The notes: generated from the sequence alone by a model not told the origin. A stretch of 37,282 nt of DNA from Bacillus sp. USDA818B3_A (GCF_009928415.1 NZ_JAABNN010000014.1:1-37282), one strand, 5' to 3'; counted from the first letter of the stretch, positions 1 through 7,779 are shown. Numbers and translations are program-made.

Positions 1-54
1 CTCGGATTGGACTTTCACCAACTAGCAATTAACGGCTTGCTGGGCACGCAATAA
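1..54 (+). CDS. 3' end of an unidentified gene (partial)
   Basis: Frame 1 is open from the first base of the window and ends at a TAA at 52-54, giving a 17-residue tail that finishes GLLGTQ. A strong hairpin terminator follows at once (57-88), as expected behind a real gene. The tail is too short for me to name a family. The reading could be chance, since only 54 bases are visible. Confidence 0.4.
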   Translation, partial: LGLDFHQLAINGLLGTQ

Positions 55-56
55 AC

Positions 57-88
57 AAAAGCTAATCGAAAAGTTCGATTAGCTTTTT
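57..88. terminator. Bidirectional rho-independent terminator
   Basis: A perfect 10-bp stem (GCTAATCGAA at 61-70 with its complement at 74-83, loop AAG) has an A run before it and a T run after it. It can end the rightward partial gene and the leftward WrbA-like gene, which are convergent here. Confidence 0.85.
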
Positions 89-100
89 AATATAAAGTGA

Positions 101-712
101 TTACTGATTTGCTTTCTTAACCCATTCTGCTACTGTTACTGTTCGTTTCGCCTGGTGTTTCACTGCCGCCTGTACATCTTCAATCATTTTACCGTCTTGA
201 TCAACGGTAACACTTGTACCGTATGGATTGCCTCCAGCACCAAATGTTACTGGATCTGTGTAACCAGGAGCAGCAACGATGGCACCCCAATGATACATAG
301 ACGTATAAAGGGATAAAATAGTAGCTTCCTGGCCTCCATGAGAATTTTGCGCGGAACTCATTGCACTAACCACTTTATTCACTAACTTTCCATTAAACCA
401 AAGACCGCCAGTCGTATCTAAAAATTGTTTCATTTGTGATGGCATATTACCGAAGCGAGTTGGAACACTGAAAATAATGGCATCTGCCCATTCCAGATCC
501 TCCAATTTTACTTCTGGAACATCTTTTGTTTTTTCTACTGTTGCTTTCCAAACAGGATTCCCTTCGATTGCGGATTGTGGAGCAAGTTCAGGTACTTTTA
601 AAACTTTTACTTCTGCACTAACTTCTTTAGCGCCTTCCTCTGCCCATCTAGCTAGCTGATAGTTTGTTCCACCCATGCTGTAATAAATTACTGCCAATTT
701 AACATTTGCCAT
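101..712 (-). CDS. WrbA-like NAD(P)H:quinone oxidoreductase / flavodoxin-fold protein
   Basis: The 203-residue protein has the flavodoxin fold of WrbA-type FMN enzymes, which reduce quinones by two electrons and so avoid semiquinone radicals in the cytoplasm. Seen: an N-terminal beta strand and FMN phosphate loop (YYSMGGTNYQLA), a second flavin loop (PTRFGNMPSQMKQFLD), and the segment SAQNSHGGQEAT followed by a Tyr-Trp rich region typical of WrbA. The ATG at 712 is chosen because AAGGAGG lies 8 nt upstream. A GTG at 766 has a weaker AGGCGGTGA site and would add 18 residues (MGFLSRLFGNS...) absent from most family members. It is a single gene ending at the 57-88 terminator. The exact substrate cannot be read from sequence. 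Confidence 0.85.
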   Translation of the reverse strand: MANVKLAVIYYSMGGTNYQLARWAEEGAKEVSAEVKVLKVPELAPQSAIEGNPVWKATVEKTKDVPEVKLEDLEWADAIIFSVPTRFGNMPSQMKQFLDTTGGLWFNGKLVNKVVSAMSSAQNSHGGQEATILSLYTSMYHWGAIVAAPGYTDPVTFGAGGNPYGTSVTVDQDGKMIEDVQAAVKHQAKRTVTVAEWVKKANQ

Positions 713-943
713 TTTATCTGCCTCCTTATTTGTTGAATTCCCAAAAAGTCTGGATAGGAAACCCACTTAAACTCACCGCCTATTATTACTTTCTTTTAAT
801 GTCTGCATTCATATACTAAGCATCTCTGTATACTCGCAAAGTTATCCGGAAAATAAGTGCTCCGATTTTTTTAATTTTTTCCAGATTTCGAGTACTCCAT
901 TTGGAACAACATTAGAAGTGACTCCATTCCCGGAGAAACAAAA

Positions 944-987
944 AACCCGAATAAGGGACTTTTTTTTAAGTGTCCATTTTTCGGGTT
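944..987 (-). terminator. Terminator of the SDR gene
   Basis: The outer stem AACCCGAA / TTCGGGTT encloses a second pairing (GGGACTT with AAGTGTCC). On the minus strand the hairpin is followed by a T-rich run. It lies about 110 bp past the SDR stop codon. Confidence 0.7.
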
Positions 988-1098
988 ATAGTTCAACTTT
1001 GGTATATCTCTTTTCTGGATCTAATATACTAACTACGATACTCTCTCCTGGGACTGATAAGCCTCATTTAATTAGGCGGAATTTTGAAATTCCCTTCA

Positions 1099-1929
1099 TT
1101 ATTCTTTTGGTTTTAGTGGTCCGTAAAAATAGGAAGCCGTCGCTCCACCGTCAATAAGGAAATCAGATCCTGTGATGAAAGCTCCCTGTGGCATCATCAG
1201 CAGCTCAGCAACATTTGCAACCTCATCAGCTGTTCCTGGTCGACGGGCAGGGCACTTGGCAAACATATTCTTATAGAACTCTCCTCTTGGACCATTGAAC
1301 TCGTCTAAAGCCAATGGAGTTACGATAATTCCTGGAGAAATGGAATTGATACGAGCGTCTTTTTCTCCCCAGCGTATAGATTCAAACATAACACGCTTTA
1401 CATTGCACCGTTTCGCCATTTGATAAGCATGCAACGTATCCTTGATATTTTCTGGCCGAAGGACTTCCAAACTAAGGAGTTCTTCAGTTGGTGTCGTTGC
1501 TAGTTGTTCATCAATTTCAACTCCCAATTGAGGCATTCTGTGTCCAGACTGACTTGATATTGTCACACCAACGCCTCCAGGAGCTATAACTTTTCCGACT
1601 TCCTCCAGCAGCACTGCCGTTCCGTACAAATCCACTTTCAAAATGGTTTCAATAGGTGCCTGACTAGGTGATACCCCAGATGCATTGATAAGAGCAGTGA
1701 TTTCACCATACTTCTGACCTTCTGCTATTAAATTTAAAAGAGATTCTCTGGAAGAAATGTCCGTTTCGACTGGTATTACATCAAATCCCGCTTCATTCAT
1801 AATTTTTGTAATAGCTTTGGCATTATCAAGGTTCTTATCACCAACAATAATTTTCTTACCAAAACCGATTCTTCTAGCTATCGCCATGCCAATCTGTCCA
1901 GCACCTGTCCAAAGTACAACTTCTTTCAT
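1099..1929 (-). CDS. Classical short-chain dehydrogenase/reductase (SDR)
   Basis: This 276-residue SDR should act as a cytoplasmic NAD(P)-dependent alcohol dehydrogenase or ketoreductase. Visible SDR landmarks in order are the glycine-rich cofactor loop TGAGQIG near residue 8, an acidic D near residue 31 (VGDKN, hinting at NAD rather than NADP), DIS near residue 58, INASGVS near residue 81, catalytic Ser in TISSQSG, catalytic YQMAK, and the C-terminal signature GSDFLIDGGA. The insertion between the Ser and the Tyr-Lys pair (about 40 residues) is longer than in minimal SDRs. The start has AAGGAGG 8 nt upstream. It appears monocistronic; the next gene upstream on the same strand begins about 750 bp away. 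The substrate is unknown. Confidence 0.85.
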   Translation of the reverse strand: MKEVVLWTGAGQIGMAIARRIGFGKKIIVGDKNLDNAKAITKIMNEAGFDVIPVETDISSRESLLNLIAEGQKYGEITALINASGVSPSQAPIETILKVDLYGTAVLLEEVGKVIAPGGVGVTISSQSGHRMPQLGVEIDEQLATTPTEELLSLEVLRPENIKDTLHAYQMAKRCNVKRVMFESIRWGEKDARINSISPGIIVTPLALDEFNGPRGEFYKNMFAKCPARRPGTADEVANVAELLMMPQGAFITGSDFLIDGGATASYFYGPLKPKE

Positions 1930-2046
1930 TTTATTTCCTCCTTATTTTTCTTCTAGAATCAAGTTACTTTATAATGGTCTTACATTCAAACTGGGGCGAT
2001 GATAAGTTTAAGACGCTTAATTTCACAAGTTTTAGTGCTACCTTAT

Positions 2047-2688
2047 TTAATAAAACGCTGGTTTATCGCCTTCCGTATTTGGTTTGCTAACACCCCAACT
2101 GCGACGAACACCCCATTCTGGAGATTCGGCTATTTTGACAACCAAGGCCGCAATACTTTTACGGGAAATCTCTGTTCCCAAAAGTGGTTCACCCTTTTCC
2201 GTTATTTCATAGTCCACTTCGTTTTTGTTAGTGAACCATGTACATCTTAAAATAGTATAATCAATATCTGAGGCTTCAAGAATATTAGCAGCTTTTCGCC
2301 AATTATCCATGCCACTGCCAACCATATACTTATTCCATTCCCCAAACTTGCCAGGTACTTCGTCATTAATCCCTAAAATATTAATAAAAATTCCCCTTTT
2401 AACACTTGTGGCATTCATTGAATCGATTATGTTTTGAGTTTTTTGAACAATATCTGAGCCACCAATATTAGCATAAACAACATCTTGCCCTGCCATCGCT
2501 TCTTTCAACTTAGAAACATCGTTCACGTCACCTTCTATGACACGCTCCCGACCTAGATCAACGATTTTTAGTCTTTTTGAGTTACGCAGATAAAGTGTCA
2601 ACTGAGCATCCGTTTCCTTTAGAAATAAATTAATAGCCATACGTGCAACTTGGCCATTTGCACTAAGGATTAATACATTAGTCAGCAA
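2047..2688 (-). CDS. NmrA-like / atypical SDR NAD(P)-binding protein (copy 1)
   Basis: The protein begins with TNVLILSANGQVAR, the glycine-poor Rossmann loop of NmrA-like and SDR-a5 proteins, and continues VIEGDVNDVSKLKEAM and VVYANIGG, which mark a dinucleotide-binding domain. It lacks a clear Tyr-x-x-x-Lys pair, so it may sense or reduce rather than act as a classical dehydrogenase. It is clearly paralogous to the gene at 5728-6315. The start is uncertain: TTG at 2688 is preferred because GGGG lies 8 nt upstream and it aligns with the paralogue's first residues; a GTG at 2709 would give 220 residues but has no binding site. It is transcribed from cassette A at 2739-2830. Function is inferred only at the level of NAD(P)-dependent redox enzyme. 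Confidence 0.75.
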   Translation of the reverse strand: MLTNVLILSANGQVARMAINLFLKETDAQLTLYLRNSKRLKIVDLGRERVIEGDVNDVSKLKEAMAGQDVVYANIGGSDIVQKTQNIIDSMNATSVKRGIFINILGINDEVPGKFGEWNKYMVGSGMDNWRKAANILEASDIDYTILRCTWFTNKNEVDYEITEKGEPLLGTEISRKSIAALVVKIAESPEWGVRRSWGVSKPNTEGDKPAFY

Positions 2689-2738
2689 CTTCAGCACCCC
2701 AATTCCCACAATATAAACACTAATACTTTAATGCACAT

Positions 2739-2841
2739 CTGTTTATTATTATAAATAGATTCATCGTGCTTACAATGGTTAAATCAATGCATGTTGTTAA
2801 TTAATGAACAATTCAATTAAAATTGTTTATGGACTTTTAAG
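2739..2841. promoter_or_regulatory. Control cassette A: leftward promoter and operator for the NmrA-like gene
   Basis: The palindrome-derived block CTGTTTATTATTATAAATAG (2739-2758) contains a leftward -10 (TATAAT on the minus strand, 2753-2748). The leftward -35 TTGTAA is at 2775-2770, spacer 16. An 18-bp imperfect palindrome TTGTTAATTAATGAACAA (2794-2811) follows, and its right half AACAA pairs with TTGTT at 2823 across exactly 11 bp. Unlike cassette B there is no rightward -35 and no TetR start after it, only a decayed leader (TTTTAAGAAA, 2836-2845). It is a second, tandem copy of the cassette found at 2909-3050. Confidence 0.7.
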
Positions 2842-2908
2842 AAATTTTACTAAACCAGGTCGTCTTTATTGCCTATTTCCTTATTTCTAGTTGTTTTAAA
2901 ATTAAATA

Positions 2909-3053
2909 TTGATTCATTATTGAACAACTGTATATAATTATAAACAGATATAGGATGCTGCTTACAATTGTTAATTCAACGCAATATGTATACTAATGAA
3001 CAAATCATTTAATATTATTAATTATCCTTTAAGAAAGTTTGGTGAAGCTTAAA
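2909..3053. promoter_or_regulatory. Control cassette B: divergent promoter and operator of TetR-1
   Basis: A rightward promoter is visible: TTGATT (2909-2914), 18-bp spacer, TATAAT (2933-2938). The -10 sits inside the palindrome CTGTATATAATTATAAACAG (2928-2947), whose other strand gives a second TATAAT (2942-2937). The leftward -35 TTGTAA (2967-2962) is 19 bp away rather than 16, so the leftward arm may be weak. Half-site AACAA at 2999-3003 and TTATT at 3015 keep the 11-bp spacing, in the TetR-1 leader. GGTGA at 3041-3045 is the likely ribosome binding site for the ATG at 3054. Confidence 0.7.
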
Positions 3054-3599
3054 ATGCCTAAAATAGATAGAAGAATTGCCAAAAGCCAAGAAGCCATAAA
3101 AAAAGCCTTGATTGATCTGATGTCTGAAAAAAGTTTTGATGACATCACGATACAGGATATTTCCGATCGAGCAAATGTTAGCCGAGGAACTATTTATCTC
3201 CACTACGTGGATAAGTTTGATTTACTGGATAAACTTATTGAGGAACATATTAACGAAATGGGAGAAATCTGTGAGGCAACTTCCGCAGAAGAATATAAAG
3301 ATGCGAATCTTCCTTGGTTCGAATACCTTGAAAGTCACTTTTTATTCTTTTCAACGATGTTAAAGAGTAAGGGAGCTCCTTCTTTTCGTAGTCAGTTCCA
3401 TGAGTTTCTTATCGAAGAGTTTAAGGATGAGGTTGATACATCACAAGGAAAGAACGATGAATTAAATGAAGATGTTCTACTGCAATTTATTGTCACTTCA
3501 TATGTTGGGATTGTGGAATGGTGGATCACCAATGGAATGCCTTATCCACCCCAAGTCATGGCAGAACAGGTGGGGATTTTGTTAGAGAGGAATCTATAA
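3054..3599 (+). CDS. TetR/AcrR family regulator TetR-1
   Basis: A 181-residue TetR-type repressor, close to the usual family length. The N-terminal three-helix DNA-binding domain is clear: ITIQDISDRANVSRGTIYLHY (residues 31-51) is the helix-turn-helix, with recognition helix start N41-V-S-R-G45. The C-terminal part (FEYLESHFLFFSTMLKSKGAPSF and the WWITNGMP end) resembles the TetR_C_8-type ligand domain. It is paralogous to TetR-2 and TetR-3 in this window; the first 60 residues are nearly the same. The start ATG is chosen because GGTGA lies 8 nt upstream and the same layout recurs in TetR-2; TTG 3039 or GTG 3042 would add 4-5 residues. It is divergent from the NmrA-like gene and probably represses itself and that gene. 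The ligand is unknown, likely an electrophile. Confidence 0.88.
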   Translation: MPKIDRRIAKSQEAIKKALIDLMSEKSFDDITIQDISDRANVSRGTIYLHYVDKFDLLDKLIEEHINEMGEICEATSAEEYKDANLPWFEYLESHFLFFSTMLKSKGAPSFRSQFHEFLIEEFKDEVDTSQGKNDELNEDVLLQFIVTSYVGIVEWWITNGMPYPPQVMAEQVGILLERNL

Positions 3600-3643
3600 T
3601 TTTCTTCCCATTTGATTCCAATAAAGTAATAGGTACTTAATGC

Positions 3644-3697
3644 TTAATAAAGATACACCGTATGCGGTTGTATCCGCCTACGGTGTATCTTTATTAA
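3644..3697. terminator. Bidirectional terminator between TetR-1 and AKR
   Basis: Arms at 3644-3662 and 3679-3697 are exact complements over 19 bp, with a nested GCGG / CCGC pairing in the loop. Flanking A/T runs on both strands let it end both convergent genes. Confidence 0.9.
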
Positions 3698-3708
3698 CCT
3701 TATTTTAA

Positions 3709-4683
3709 TTAGAAGTGTGTTTCATTAATATCAATTTTGGATAAAGCTTCATTTAGGCTATTTAATTCTTCTTTTGTTAATTCTATATCCGCTCCACCTA
3801 AGTTTTCTTCTAATCTGTGTAATTTTGTAGTACCTGGGATTGGAATAATAAATGGCTTTTGAGCTAATTCCCATGCTAGTACAACTTGAGCAGATGTTGC
3901 TTTTTTGCTTTCAGCAACTTCAGCAATTAATTCTAATAAAGCTTGATTATGGTCAATTACTTCAGGTTTGAATCTTCCCATGAAGCTTCTAAAGTCGCCC
4001 TCTTCATATTTTGTTTCTTTTGTATATTTTCCGCTTAAGAAACCATTTCCTAATGGACTGTAAGCAACAAAAGAAATCCCTAACTCTTCACATATATCAA
4101 ATAATTCTTTTTCTGGTTCACGCCACATCATGGAGTATTGATTTTCTATGGCTGCAATCGGACAAACAGCGTGTGCACGTTTCATATAATCAATTGGTGC
4201 ATTCGATAATCCCCATGCTTTAATTTTCCCTTCAGCCATTAGCTCTTTCATCGTTGCTGCAACAGTTTCTGGTTCTACATTAGGGTCAATACGATGTTGA
4301 TAATACAAATCAATGCAATCTACTTTCAATCTTTTTAAAGAACCCTTTACTTGTTCTCTAATGGATTCTGGTGTGCTATTTAAAATATGTTGAAGATGGT
4401 CGTTTACAATTTCTGTTCCAGTTATTCCAAATTTAGTCGCAATTACAACTTGTTCTCTTACTGGTGCAAGTGATTCGCCCAATAATTCTTCATTGGATTC
4501 TCCATAAACAACAGCTGTATCAAAGAAATTACAGCCTAGTTCAACAGCTCTACGAATCAATTTGACCATTTCATCACGATCAGCTGGCTTTCCATAAGCA
4601 TGATCCATTCCCATACAGCCTAAACCAATCGAAGAGACTCTTATGCCGCTGTTTCCTAATTCTCTCATTTTCATTTTACTCAT
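3709..4683 (-). CDS. Aldo/keto reductase, YakC/AKR13-like
   Basis: A 324-residue NADPH-dependent aldo/keto reductase with a TIM-barrel fold. The catalytic tetrad is complete: D55 (NFFDTAVVYG), Y60, K84 (VIATKFG) and H130 (YYQHRIDP). The C-terminal phosphate-binding region IIPIPGTTKLHRLEEN is the NADPH 2'-phosphate site. It ends with the bidirectional terminator at 3644-3697. The first ATG at 4683 touches the TTAGGGG site; ATG 4674 (third codon later) has better spacing (9 nt) and may be the true start. The upstream region carries none of the shared control cassettes. Likely role: reduction of reactive aldehydes and ketones; true substrate unknown. Confidence 0.88.
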   Translation of the reverse strand: MSKMKMRELGNSGIRVSSIGLGCMGMDHAYGKPADRDEMVKLIRRAVELGCNFFDTAVVYGESNEELLGESLAPVREQVVIATKFGITGTEIVNDHLQHILNSTPESIREQVKGSLKRLKVDCIDLYYQHRIDPNVEPETVAATMKELMAEGKIKAWGLSNAPIDYMKRAHAVCPIAAIENQYSMMWREPEKELFDICEELGISFVAYSPLGNGFLSGKYTKETKYEEGDFRSFMGRFKPEVIDHNQALLELIAEVAESKKATSAQVVLAWELAQKPFIIPIPGTTKLHRLEENLGGADIELTKEELNSLNEALSKIDINETHF

Positions 4684-4756
4684 CCCCTAAAGAAGCTTAC
4701 TCTTCCATGTGTTTAAATCATATAACTGCAAAAGCATATTTTAAATGTCGATAATC

Positions 4757-4785
4757 AAAAAGGAAGTCCTACTAGCTTCCTTTTT
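4757..4785. terminator. Terminator next to the MFS relic
   Basis: AAAAAGGAAG (4757-4766) pairs with CTTCCTTTTT (4776-4785). It works in both directions. It probably served the MFS gene whose remnant lies just to its right. Confidence 0.75.
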
Positions 4786-4832
4786 GTCAATAAATCTATT
4801 ACTATAAGTAACTTTTTCGGTATCATCATCCA

Positions 4833-5096
4833 TTATTGATTGCTGCCTTGGCATTCGTTGAGACTGAATGAGCTGTTCAGACTAAGGACAATTCCAGATG
4901 CTCCTGGAGCTAGCGATACTAGATTATAGTTCTGAACCGCCCCAAACGTCCAACAAGCTATCTCCCATAGCATTAATAGGATGACAGTGGATACTACCCA
5001 TCCAGAACCACCAAGGGACAACAATACCATAGCAAAAACTTGTATGAACATAGATCCTATAAGTGTGCGGAATGCACTAATAATTTTGTATTTCAA
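4833..5096 (-). pseudogene. Fragment of an MFS exporter (transmembrane segments about 9-10)
   Basis: The 87-codon remnant includes LIGSMFIQVFAMVLLSLGG and YNLVSLAPGASGIVLSLNSSF. These match the interior of the intact MFS protein at 17770-18942 (VHVIALVLLS, YNLVWLAPEASGIMLSLYGSF). The N-terminal eight helices are missing, and the frame runs into unrelated residues after NSSF and stops. No ribosome binding site precedes it. It is a decayed relative of that exporter, not a functional small protein. Confidence 0.8.
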
Positions 5097-5272
5097 CTCC
5101 TAATTAATCATAATTATTATGTGTTTCAATATCACTTCATAATTATGACCCAAATTGAAATCACTAGGGTATCACAATCGTGTCAAATGATTGCCAAATC
5201 CTCTCACAGTCATTTACCTAAAAAGTGAATTAGCATTATAAAAGGACCATCACAGTAATAAAATTTTACTTT

Positions 5273-5638
5273 CTAATTACTTGTTGCTATTGCATATACT
5301 GGACACCAATCTTCTCCACGTTTCTCAAGATGCATTTCCATTTTCATACTCCAAGTAGTTCTAAAGCTATAAATTCTAGCGTCAATTTTGGTATCACAAA
5401 TAAGAGTAGCTGTATTACCATCTATTATGATTGTTATTTTTTGAGGCATGGTTATAAAGTATTTCATTTGCTCATTTTCTATTTGTTCAAGCCATTCTTG
5501 CTTAGGTTGATGATAACCAGTCATGTGTACTAATACATAATTGTCATCAAGGATTGTTTTCAAGCTTTTAGTGTCTTTATTCACCATTGCATCATCAATC
5601 TGTTGATAAACTGCTAGGATTTTTTGTTTATCTTCCAT
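5273..5638 (-). CDS. NTF2-like / DUF4440-type small protein
   Basis: A 121-residue protein with the helix-rich start and C-terminal beta strands of the NTF2-like (SnoaL/DUF4440) fold. Features seen: KILAVYQQIDDAMVNKDTKSLKTILDDNYVLVH, then VHMTGYHQPKQEWLEQI and the strand pair TATLICDTKID ... WSMKMEMHLEKRGEDWCPVYAIAT. Such proteins act as small-molecule-binding enzymes or ketosteroid-isomerase-like domains, so function cannot be assigned. ATG 5638 is used; a GGGGAGG site lies 13 nt upstream, a little far. It follows the NmrA-like gene on the same strand with a hairpin between them, so co-transcription is uncertain. Confidence 0.7.
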   Translation of the reverse strand: MEDKQKILAVYQQIDDAMVNKDTKSLKTILDDNYVLVHMTGYHQPKQEWLEQIENEQMKYFITMPQKITIIIDGNTATLICDTKIDARIYSFRTTWSMKMEMHLEKRGEDWCPVYAIATSN

Positions 5639-5663
5639 ATTGTACTTGTGACCTCCCCATAAG

Positions 5664-5700
5664 AAACAGCGGCAAATCATGTATTTACCGCTGTTTTTTT
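5664..5700. terminator. Hairpin between the NmrA-like and NTF2-like genes
   Basis: AAACAGCGG (5664-5672) pairs with CCGCTGTTT (5688-5696). The long T run is on the plus strand, while leftward transcripts get only TTTCTT. It may terminate the NmrA-like transcript partly. Confidence 0.55.
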
Positions 5701-5727
5701 ATTATATATTAATTATGCTCACCCTAC

Positions 5728-6315
5728 TTATAAGGGTTTATTTACACCCAAGCTGCTACGAACTTCCAATCCTGCTGTAACAGCTAATTTAACAATCAAA
5801 TCTGCAATACTCTTTCGTGATACATCATGCCCTTTAAATGGTTCACCTTTTTGGGTTGTTTCATATTCAATTTCATCTTTATTGGTAAACCATCCTGGTC
5901 TCAAAATCGTATAGTCAAGGTTTGAGGTTTCAATAATCGCAGCTGACTTTCGATATGGATTTAAGATACTACCATGTCTTTCTCCTGGGACTTCATCATA
6001 AATCCCCATTGAGCTGATCCAAATTAAGCGTTTAACACCTGTAGCGTCCATTGCCTCCACAACTGTTTTTGCCATTTGTTCCAGATTACCTGCAAGATTG
6101 GCATAGACAACATCCTTTCCAATCATCGCCTCTTTTAGTTTTTCAAGGTCCATAACGTCCCCTTCGATTACTCGAACACGATTTGAATCGATATTTCTAA
6201 TTCTTCGTGAATTACGCAAATAAAGCGTTAACTGCGCATCGGTTTCTTTGAGGAACCTATCAATAGCTACACGGGCAAGTGACCCGTTTGCTCCAATGAT
6301 TAAAACATTAGTCAT
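5728..6315 (-). CDS. NmrA-like / atypical SDR NAD(P)-binding protein (copy 2)
   Basis: A 195-residue paralogue of the 2047-2688 protein. It begins MTNVLIIGANGSLARVAIDRF, a GxNGxxA Rossmann loop, then VRVIEGDVMDLEKLKEAM, VVYANLAGN and LIWISSMGIYDEVPGE, typical of NmrA-like and YwnB-type NAD(P)-binding proteins. The ATG at 6315 has AAGGATG 7 nt upstream. It lies 117 bp behind the SnoaL-like gene, with a hairpin (6342-6386) between, and is probably part of the transcript starting at the TetR-2 cassette. A redox role on small electrophiles or quinones is inferred from its neighbours only. Confidence 0.8.
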   Translation of the reverse strand: MTNVLIIGANGSLARVAIDRFLKETDAQLTLYLRNSRRIRNIDSNRVRVIEGDVMDLEKLKEAMIGKDVVYANLAGNLEQMAKTVVEAMDATGVKRLIWISSMGIYDEVPGERHGSILNPYRKSAAIIETSNLDYTILRPGWFTNKDEIEYETTQKGEPFKGHDVSRKSIADLIVKLAVTAGLEVRSSLGVNKPL

Positions 6316-6341
6316 ATTTAAACATCCTTTCATTTATTGTT

Positions 6342-6386
6342 AGGGAACCCCTAAGCAAATCGGTACGGCCTCCTTTAGGGATCCCT
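6342..6386. other. Imperfect hairpin in the operon spacer
   Basis: AGGGA...CCCCTAAG pairs with CTTTAGGG...TCCCT around a 17-nt loop. No T run follows, so it looks more like an RNA processing or stability element, or the scar of an inserted sequence, than a terminator. Confidence 0.4.
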
Positions 6387-6432
6387 CTATGAACCAGTTT
6401 TTGTTTAAGCTAAAATTCCAAATGTAAACAAA

Positions 6433-6873
6433 TTAGCTTTGTAATGTTCGTTTGTCATTAATCGAAAAGTGAGAAATACGAGTTTTGATTAACCATTTTC
6501 CGTTATGATGCACATACTCATCATCATATCGAATACTACTATCGGTAATAACTTCTTTCCCATCTTCTTCACTCACTAATTTAACTTGACAGTAGGCAAT
6601 ACCTGTTGCAGTATCTCCATCAATTTTGACAACTTGTTGTCCGTTCATATGAAATGAACGTTTAACATTAGCTGTGAAACTTGTGAATACCTCTTCCAAT
6701 TGTTTTGTGCCTGAAATATCAAACAATAATTCGTCCCCCATGTAGACCTGAACCTTAGTATCAGGGGTGAATAAAGGCATTTGTTCTGGAATCTTTTTTT
6801 CATCTGCCAAATTTGAGAAAGTATCAACCACCTCTTTTAATTCTGCTTTTGCTTGTAAAATTTCTAATGACAT
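6433..6873 (-). CDS. SnoaL-like / NTF2-fold protein
   Basis: A 146-residue protein starting MSLEILQAKAELKEVVDTFSNLADEKK, followed by TPDTKVQVYMGDELLFDISG and the C-terminal strands TATGIAYCQVKLV and WLIKTRISHFSI, the alpha+beta-barrel pattern of SnoaL_4 / NTF2-like proteins. Members include cyclases, isomerases and dehydratases of polyketide-like aromatic compounds; no catalytic pair can be picked with confidence. AAGGAGG sits 8 nt before the ATG. It is the first gene leftward of the TetR-2 divergent cassette and so the likely direct target of TetR-2. Confidence 0.78.
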   Translation of the reverse strand: MSLEILQAKAELKEVVDTFSNLADEKKIPEQMPLFTPDTKVQVYMGDELLFDISGTKQLEEVFTSFTANVKRSFHMNGQQVVKIDGDTATGIAYCQVKLVSEEDGKEVITDSSIRYDDEYVHHNGKWLIKTRISHFSINDKRTLQS

Positions 6874-6979
6874 GGAATTTCCTCCTTATTTTTAATTTCT
6901 GTTCCTGTGATTTCTAGTGAGTTAAGAACAGAAAAATTGTTTTCTTATTCCTCTATCTTGTTGTCATTGATAATTCACA

Positions 6980-7120
6980 TTGATGAATTATGTGACATCT
7001 GTATATAATTATAAACAGAAACAAAATGTCTACAATTGTCAATTAACCTTGATTCGTGAATTAGTGCACAAATAGATCAAAATTGTTAATTATCTTTTAG
7101 AAAGTATGGTGACCCTCACA
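6980..7120. promoter_or_regulatory. Control cassette of TetR-2: divergent promoter and operator
   Basis: Rightward promoter TTGATG (6980-6985), 18-bp spacer, TATAAT (7004-7009). The palindrome CTGTATATAATTATAAACAG at 6999-7018 also carries the leftward -10 (7013-7008), with leftward -35 TTGTAG at 7035-7030, spacer 16. Half-site TGCACAA (7065-7071) faces TTGTTAA (7083-7089) across 11 bp. This right half-site core differs from those of the other cassettes. GGTGA at 7109-7113 is the likely ribosome binding site. Confidence 0.75.
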
Positions 7121-7666
7121 ATGTCTAAGGTGGATAGAAGAATACTCAAATCTCAAGAAGCCATAAAAAAAGCTGTTATTGAACTTATGTCTGAAAAAAA
7201 TTTTGATCAAATTACGTTACAAGAAATTTCCGACAGAGCAAATGTTAGCCGACGAACCATCTACCTTCATTACCTGGATAAATTTGATTTGCTGGATAAG
7301 CTTATTGAAGAACATATTAACGAACTAAGAGAATTGGCGGTATCGGCAACTGGTCTGGATTTTATAGATGGAAACCTGATTTGGTTCCAATACTTTGAAA
7401 GTCATTTTTTATTCTTTTCCACCATGTTAGCCAGTAAAGGAGCCCCTTCTTTCCGTAAGCAGTTCCTTGAGTTTGTTATCGAAGGGTTAAAGGGTGAAGT
7501 GAATATAACAGAAGGGATCAATAACGGAATACATGAAGAAGTTATTCTTCGATTTATTGCAGGGGCTTATGTAGAGATTGTGGAATGGTGGTTTACGAAT
7601 GGAATGCCTTTTACGCCTCAAACTATGGCGGAACAGGTTGGTATTTTGATTGAGAGGATTGCATAG
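7121..7666 (+). CDS. TetR/AcrR family regulator TetR-2
   Basis: A 181-residue paralogue of TetR-1 and TetR-3. The helix-turn-helix ITLQEISDRANVSRRTIYLHY occupies residues 31-51; it carries R45 where the other two have G45, right at the recognition helix. The ligand domain keeps WFQYFESHFLFFSTMLASKGAPSF and the WWFTNGMPF end. The ATG at 7121 has GGTGA 8 nt upstream; ATG 7106 is possible but has no spaced binding site. It is divergent from the SnoaL-like/NmrA-like genes and probably controls them and itself. A clear terminator follows at 7686. Confidence 0.88.
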   Translation: MSKVDRRILKSQEAIKKAVIELMSEKNFDQITLQEISDRANVSRRTIYLHYLDKFDLLDKLIEEHINELRELAVSATGLDFIDGNLIWFQYFESHFLFFSTMLASKGAPSFRKQFLEFVIEGLKGEVNITEGINNGIHEEVILRFIAGAYVEIVEWWFTNGMPFTPQTMAEQVGILIERIA

Positions 7667-7685
7667 TTTAAAAAATATCATAAAA

Positions 7686-7723
7686 AACCCTGATCTCCTT
7701 CTTTATTTAAGGAAATCAGGGTT
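7686..7723 (+). terminator. Terminator of TetR-2
   Basis: AACCCTGAT (7686-7694) pairs with ATCAGGGTT (7715-7723), extended by an inner TCCTT / AAGGA stem. It begins 20 bp after the stop. Confidence 0.75.
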
Positions 7724-7779
7724 ATCTATATTAAAGGGCTATTGCCGAAATAACATTACTTTGAACATACTACAGGATG

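Noticed and set aside
6342..6386. Insertion sequence ends (inverted repeats AGGGA / TCCCT)
   Set aside because: No transposase, no target duplication seen; left as an unexplained hairpin.
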